Both the position numbers and the translations under genes were made by a program. The notes below the pieces were generated by a model that worked only from the letters and a program-made list of their open reading frames with translations, did not search any database and was not told the DNA's origin. A DNA stretch of 20,658 nt from VAZQ01 sp036406655 (GTDB taxonomy: Bacteria > Pseudomonadota > Alphaproteobacteria > Rhizobiales > Xanthobacteraceae), in the NCBI GenBank assembly GCA_036406655.1, contig DASXAP010000272.1, forward strand, positions 1-20,658, written 5' to 3'. This document shows positions 18,701-20,658 of the stretch, piece by piece (position 1 is the first letter of the stretch; the number at the start of each line of letters is the position of its first letter).

Positions 18701-18866
18701 GCTCATCGTCTCGCAGATGCTCACGCTCTACACGACGCCGGTGATTTACCTCCTCCTCGACCGGCTGCACCGGCGGCTGTGGGGGGCGCGCGTCCACCAC
18801 GAGCCGGGCCAGGTGCTGCGCGCGGCCGTGCGCGCGCTGCGGCCGCAGGCCCCGGGCCCGGCCTGA
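15711..18866 (+). CDS. mdtC: RND multidrug efflux permease, MdtC-like
   Basis: Second RND permease of the operon, 1051 residues. The N-terminus FIRRPVGTTLLSAG is followed by LERRLGEIAGVTELTSRSSLGSTRVTVQFDL and NIDGAARDVQAALNAA, which resemble MdtC more than MdtB. The relay aspartates (Asp404, Asp405 in VVDDAIVMIEN) and the lysine of GIVKKNGIMMVDF (Lys927) are intact, so nothing suggests an inactive partner. It starts 4 bp after the MdtB-like stop, with GGAG in the end of that gene about 8 bp upstream of the ATG. The C-terminal tail after the last helix is short, basic and Pro/Ala-rich. No MdtD-type exporter or BaeSR-type regulator follows. A heteromeric MdtBC-type pump is inferred from gene order and sequence. 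Confidence 0.93.
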   Translation: MSFAGFSEPFIRRPVGTTLLSAGLLLVGIVAYRFLPVASMPTVDFPTISVSASRPGADPETMAATVAAPLERRLGEIAGVTELTSRSSLGSTRVTVQFDLTRNIDGAARDVQAALNAALTDLPGDLQSRPSFRKYNPASTPIMILALTSRTLPASALYDAADTVLAQRLAQIEGVAEVTVNGAEQPAVRIRVNPVALASMGLNMEDVRTAIANSNAVGPLGVLDGNERAIAIASNDQLRTAPDYNPIVVRTANGTVVRLSAIASIQPGVRNSLAAGWFNGQPSVLLVISKQSTSNVVDTVDRIHALLPELKHWISPAIDISVLSDRTGTIRASIHHTQLTLVATIILVMLVVFVFLRRAAATFAAGITVPLSLAGTCAMMWLAGFSIDNLSLMALAVSVGFVVDDAIVMIENCFRNLERGMSPFRAAIEGAQQIGFTVLSISISLVAAFIPLLFMSGLVGRVFREFSVTLAFAIAVSTAVSLTLTPMICAHFVRAGPSPDATRLDRLVERGLGMMMRFYARTLGTVLRHRGLTLFVFVAVVAATVILFARTPKGFFPPDDTGLVFGGTLASTEASFQTMYELQRKAEAIVRADPAVAGVGSSIGAGGWNASINRGNMFISLKPLAERGVTTQTVVNRLRAKTQNIPGLRVYYFAMQDVRAGGRQSDATYQYTLWDSDYGELVQWAPRVFARVQAVPGLVDVSTDREQGGLQVSVAIDRTAASRLGVRVQDISNALNNAYSQRQISTLYTQRNQYRVVLEIDPRYQRDPSDLDRIYVSGANNTQVPLTAVTRITRTLSPLVVNHQGQFPSITISFGIGDDMTLAEATQRIDQAVAELHLPDTLHVEWAGDARSYRQSIGAQPLLILAALIAVYIVLGVLYESLAHPLTIISTLPSAGLGALLALLVFGSELSLIAFIGIILLIGIVKKNGIMMVDFALDGERRRGLAPERAIFEACLERFRPIMMTTMAALLGAVPLVVATGPGSELRRPLGITIVGGLIVSQMLTLYTTPVIYLLLDRLHRRLWGARVHHEPGQVLRAAVRALRPQAPGPA

Positions 18867-18898
18867 GCGGGCCGGCGGGCGCCGGCCCGGGCTTTCTC
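18866..18898 (+). terminator. probable intrinsic terminator of the efflux operon
   Basis: GGGCCGGC (18869-18876) pairs perfectly with GCCGGCCC (18881-18888) around a GGGC loop, starting 3 bp after the stop codon. AGC/GCT extends the base with a 2-nt bulge. It is followed by TTTCTC, a short, imperfect T-rich tail. Confidence 0.55.
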
Positions 18899-18916
18899 GC
18901 CTCTGCCGGTCTGCGA

Positions 18917-18951
18917 TTGGGTTTGCTCTGCCGATTTTGGGTTTGCTCTGC
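18917..18951. repeat. short tandem repeat, two copies, period 20 bp
   Basis: TTGGGTTTGCTCTGC occurs at 18917-18931 and again at 18937-18951, separated by CGATT. A diverged pair of the same motif lies at 19096-19129 in the same orientation, so the hairpin element between is flanked by related repeats. Confidence 0.75.
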
Positions 18952-18961
18952 TGATGAAGTG

Positions 18962-19077
18962 CCGTCATGGCCCGGCTCGTCCGGGCTCGTCCCGGCCATC
19001 CCGATTCAGAAGCGGGATGCGCGGGAAATAAGCGCGTTCACGCGCGTCTGCGCCGCGCTTCTGCCCGCGCATGACGG
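18962..19077. repeat. palindromic hairpin-rich intergenic element (REP/MITE-like)
   Basis: The ends are perfect 8-bp inverted repeats, CCGTCATG (18962-18969) and CATGACGG (19070-19077). Inside are further stems: ATGGCC/GGCCAT (18967-18972 with 18994-18999), CATCCCG/CGGGATG (18997-19003 with 19013-19019), and a nested long hairpin GCGCGGG/CCCGCGC (19019-19025 with 19064-19070) over AAGCGCG/CGCGCTT (19030-19036 with 19054-19060). Elements that begin with GTCATGGCC and end with CATGAC are, from memory, frequent between genes of Bradyrhizobium-like bacteria. Copy number in this genome cannot be seen from one window. Confidence 0.65.
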
Positions 19078-19095
19078 GACACAGCGCGAGACGGA

Positions 19096-19129
19096 TTGGG
19101 TTCGTTCTGCCGATTTGGCTTCGTTCTGC
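19096..19129. repeat. second tandem-repeat pair, period 19 bp
   Basis: TTGGGTTCGTTCTGC (19096-19110) and TTGGCTTCGTTCTGC (19115-19129) are variants of the motif at 18917-18951, on the other side of the hairpin element. Confidence 0.7.
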
Positions 19130-19171
19130 CGCTGCGCTGGCCCGCGGTGCCGGTCGGTCGAGTGCAAGAGA

Positions 19172-19242
19172 GTGGGTCGTTTTCACAACGTCCCCCGGTT
19201 CCGCCTTCACGCTGTCAAACAGCCCGGTCGCGCGCGACCCAC
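19172..19242. repeat. inverted repeat GTGGGTCG / CGACCCAC
   Basis: Perfect 8-bp arms at 19172-19179 and 19235-19242 enclose 55 bp. It lies in the same repeat-rich stretch and may be part of a larger mobile or structural element. No gene lies within. Confidence 0.4.
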
Positions 19243-19581
19243 ATCGTTTCCGCGGCGCGCCCGCGCCCGGATCTTGCTCCTCGCGCCGGGTCGTAGTGCC
19301 CGGTGGGCGGTTTCCGAGCCTCCCGGGGCCTGCGCTGCGAACGCCGCCGCGGGAACGCCGGCCTCGCTCCGCCTTCAGGATCGCCTCTAGAACGCGGCCC
19401 CTCATCGAGCGAGGATGGCGCAACGGGTACACCCGTTCTCGATCGTAGTCAAGAGAAAAATGCAAAATGTAGTCGGACGACGATCCGCGCGCCCAAGCTC
19501 GGGCCTCCAAGAGGTGAGCGCATCGAAATGATCGGGGGGCCGGCGCAGCCGTAGTCGACGAGATCGAGGAGACGGATTTCT

Positions 19582-19604
19582 GCAATAAGAAGCCGCTCTT
19601 TTGC
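19582..19604. other. bulged stem-loop upstream of the cold-shock promoter
   Basis: GCAATAAGA (19582-19590) pairs with TCTTTTGC (19597-19604) over 8 bp with one bulged T and an AGCCGC loop. No T-run follows. Its role is unknown. Confidence 0.25.
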
Positions 19605-19634
19605 GACTCAAACTTAGAACGCCGCCAGTCGGGC

Positions 19635-19663
19635 TTGCTATTTTGAAATGGAACGCCTATATC
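19635..19663 (+). promoter_or_regulatory. candidate sigma70-type promoter of the cold-shock gene
   Basis: TTGCTA (19635-19640) and TATATC (19658-19663) are separated by exactly 17 bp, in a locally AT-richer stretch. Transcription from here would give a leader of about 130 nt before the GTG at 19801, fitting the long structured leaders known for cspA-type mRNAs. Confidence 0.5.
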
Positions 19664-19800
19664 GGCCCATCGAGTTTCGGCCGAACGACTTGGCCTTGTC
19701 GCGCCCGGCGCGCTTGACTGACGACCTCTCCAAAATTCGACGACCGTCGGCCGGGCGCCAGCGCTTGGCCAGCTTACACTCATACTGAAGGACAGATACA

Positions 19801-20010
19801 GTGATCCAAGGAACCGTGAAATGGTTCAACGCCCAGAAGGGCTTCGGCTTCATCCAACCTGATGATGGCAGCAGAGACGTATTCGTGCATATCAGCGCGG
19901 TTGAGCGCGCCGGCATGTACGCCCTCAACGAGGGACAGAAGCTCTCCTTCGAAGTCGTGGCTGACCGGAAAACCGGAAAATCCTCGGCGCAGAATTTGGC
20001 TGCGATCTGA
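19801..20010 (+). CDS. cspA: cold-shock protein, CspA family
   Basis: Single cold-shock domain of 69 residues, the normal size for CspA-type RNA chaperones, which bind single-stranded RNA and DNA and melt mRNA structure in the cytoplasm. It begins MIQGTVKWFNAQKGFGFI, with the RNP1 motif KGFGFI at 13-18 and the RNP2 motif VFVHIS at 27-32. The C-terminal strand reads LSFEVVADRKTGKSSAQNL. The start codon is GTG, supported by GAAGGA ending 8 bp upstream and by alignment with the conserved CspA N-terminus. It is monocistronic: a candidate promoter lies about 140 bp upstream and a clear terminator about 60 bp downstream. The long leader suggests post-transcriptional control by temperature, as in E. 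coli cspA. The gene symbol is used for the family; several paralogues are usual in such genomes. Confidence 0.95.
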   Translation: MIQGTVKWFNAQKGFGFIQPDDGSRDVFVHISAVERAGMYALNEGQKLSFEVVADRKTGKSSAQNLAAI

Positions 20011-20072
20011 CCGACGCAGCCGAGCAGGCATAGCGTTTTGACCACGGATGTACTGGCAAAGCCTATGTCTTC

Positions 20073-20103
20073 GCCTCGCAGCCGCTGCTCATGCGGGGCT
20101 TTT
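20073..20103 (+). terminator. intrinsic terminator after the cold-shock gene
   Basis: GCCTCGCA (20073-20080) pairs with TGCGGGGC (20092-20099) along all 8 bp (one G-T wobble), around an 11-nt loop, and is followed directly by TTTT. It lies about 60 bp after the stop codon, the expected place. Confidence 0.8.
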
Positions 20104-20407
20104 GCTCCCCACAAGACAGGTCCCAAGCCCGGTTCCGGACAAGCTGTCGAGCGGGTTGCCGTGTTGGACCCGGAACGGGCTTGACGACGCTTGAGATACA
20201 CTCTTCGATTTGGCGGAAAACGCCAGGGATCGACAAGCGCATCGATCTAGATCGGCAGGGACATCGGAGTCGGATGGCGCTCCAAACATCCCAAAGTGAG
20301 GCGCTCTTCCGCAAGCCGTTCAGTCACCAAGTGTCGACACGACTCCTTGTCGTGGGCACGCGATCGACATGGCGTGTCTACTGCGAGCGGGAAGACGAAA
20401 GTCGGCA
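20104..20407. other. non-coding stretch after the cold-shock terminator
   Basis: Several short open frames occur on both strands, but none has a ribosome site or recognisable product. The only structure I see is the long inverted repeat at 20124-20183. Confidence 0.5.
20124..20183. repeat. long inverted repeat, 14-15 bp arms
   Basis: CAAGCCCGGTTCCGG (20124-20138) is the reverse complement of CCGGAACGGGCTTG (20170-20183) apart from one extra base. The arms enclose about 31 bp. No T-run follows on either strand. It resembles a small palindromic intergenic element rather than a terminator. Confidence 0.6.
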
Positions 20408-20658
20408 TTAACCCCGCGCGATCGGCCGAATTGACCTCAGTGTTTCTGTGCCAAGTCGTAGAGCCGCTGGTAATGCGGCACGATCGCATGCATAAGCGTC
20501 CGATTCGCCGCGATTGTACCGTGAAACCGTCCACGTGGTGCCGCTGGTCTCGGCATCGATGGCGACGACCACCACGCCGCATGCCCCCTCGCAATCGGTG
20601 AAGCGTCGCAGCTCGGCGGTGATCAGAGCTTGGATCTCGTGCTTGGTCTTGGGTAGCT
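20408..20658 (-). pseudogene. 3' part of a small hypothetical gene, apparently frameshifted
   Basis: On the minus strand a frame is open from the window edge and reads PKTKHEIQALITAELRRF, then a cysteine-containing stretch, GVVVVAIDAE, and TTWTVSRYNRGESDAYACD. This is coding-like and resembles, from memory, small conserved hypothetical proteins of Bradyrhizobium-like bacteria. After about residue 58 this frame becomes low-quality and ends at 20408. Another frame continues with a plausible C-terminus, HAIVPHYQRLYDLAQKH, with its stop at 20437-20439. A small deletion or insertion near 20490-20505 would join the two. The start codon lies outside the window. Function is unknown. An intact protein ending at 20408 remains possible. 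Confidence 0.45.

Larger units (their letters stand above)
18867..19634. other. long non-coding stretch rich in repeats and inverted repeats
   Basis: No credible gene is found between the efflux operon terminator and the cold-shock promoter. The minus strand has a 272-codon open frame (18965-19783), but it runs straight through the hairpins and tandem repeats and shows no domain; I consider it spurious. The stretch holds the tandem repeats at 18917 and 19096, the palindromic element at 18962-19077, the inverted repeat at 19172-19242 and minor hairpins at 19422-19437 (AACGGGT/ACCCGTT) and 19582-19604. Confidence 0.6.

Noticed and set aside
12221..18968. Very long open frames on the minus strand opposite the efflux genes (over 1100 codons each)
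   Set aside because: They lie antisense to the two RND permeases and adaptor, are dominated by Arg, His, Asp, Gly and Glu, and contain no domain. They are the expected by-product of GC-rich third positions in the real genes.
18901..19140. Repeats considered as a CRISPR array
   Set aside because: The motif occurs in only two closely spaced pairs with 4-5 bp between units, without uniform spacers, and no cas gene is present.
18965..19783. Minus-strand open frame of 272 codons in the repeat region
   Set aside because: It crosses the palindromic element, the tandem repeats and the cold-shock promoter and shows no domain. Similar frames are, from memory, mis-annotated as hypothetical proteins where this repeat family occurs.
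19638..20201. Minus-strand open frame overlapping the cold-shock gene
   Set aside because: It is antisense to a firmly identified cspA-type gene and crosses its terminator hairpin; no domain is visible.

Overview
The window is GC-rich DNA from a chromosome, most likely of an alphaproteobacterium of the Hyphomicrobiales (Bradyrhizobium / Nitrobacteraceae / Xanthobacteraceae type). This is inferred from the strong GC bias at third codon positions, the abundance of orphan substrate-binding proteins (TRAP DctP-type and Bug/TctC-type), a NodT-family efflux lipoprotein, and an intergenic hairpin repeat of a kind I associate with Bradyrhizobium-like genomes. The assignment rests on recognition, not on a search.

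Left part (1-9525) is a metabolic and transport region. A truncated AMP-forming acyl-CoA synthetase on the minus strand faces away from an MFS transporter on the plus strand. The MFS gene is followed 36 bp later by a DctP-type solute-binding protein that has no signal peptide. A minus-strand block follows, listed by increasing coordinate: a CAP-domain lipoprotein, an alpha/beta hydrolase, a Bug-family (TctC) periplasmic binding protein and a large YfhO-like membrane protein. The last three are tightly spaced (20 bp and 55 bp) and could be one transcript. A PuuE/CE4-like polysaccharide-deacetylase-fold protein starts divergently about 50 bp from the YfhO-like gene.

Middle part (9739-18866) is one compact efflux operon: NodT-type outer-membrane lipoprotein, MdtA-like periplasmic adaptor, MdtB-like RND permease and MdtC-like RND permease. 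Adjacent genes overlap by 10 bp and 4 bp or are 4 bp apart, and a GC-rich hairpin with a T-rich tail follows the last stop. Together they encode a complete tripartite pump (inner-membrane hetero-oligomeric RND pair, adaptor, outer-membrane channel). No regulator gene is adjacent.

Right part (18867-20658) is mostly non-coding. It holds a hairpin-rich palindromic element flanked by two pairs of short tandem repeats, then more inverted repeats, then a self-contained cold-shock gene with a recognisable promoter, a leader of about 130 nt, a GTG start and a clear intrinsic terminator. After a further inverted repeat, the window ends in the 3' part of a small hypothetical gene on the minus strand that appears frameshifted.

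I see no CRISPR array, tRNA, rRNA, transposase or phage gene, and no convincing undescribed multi-gene system. The best second-look items are the signal-less TRAP-type binding protein, the repeat/hairpin mosaic after the efflux operon, and the probably broken gene at the right edge.
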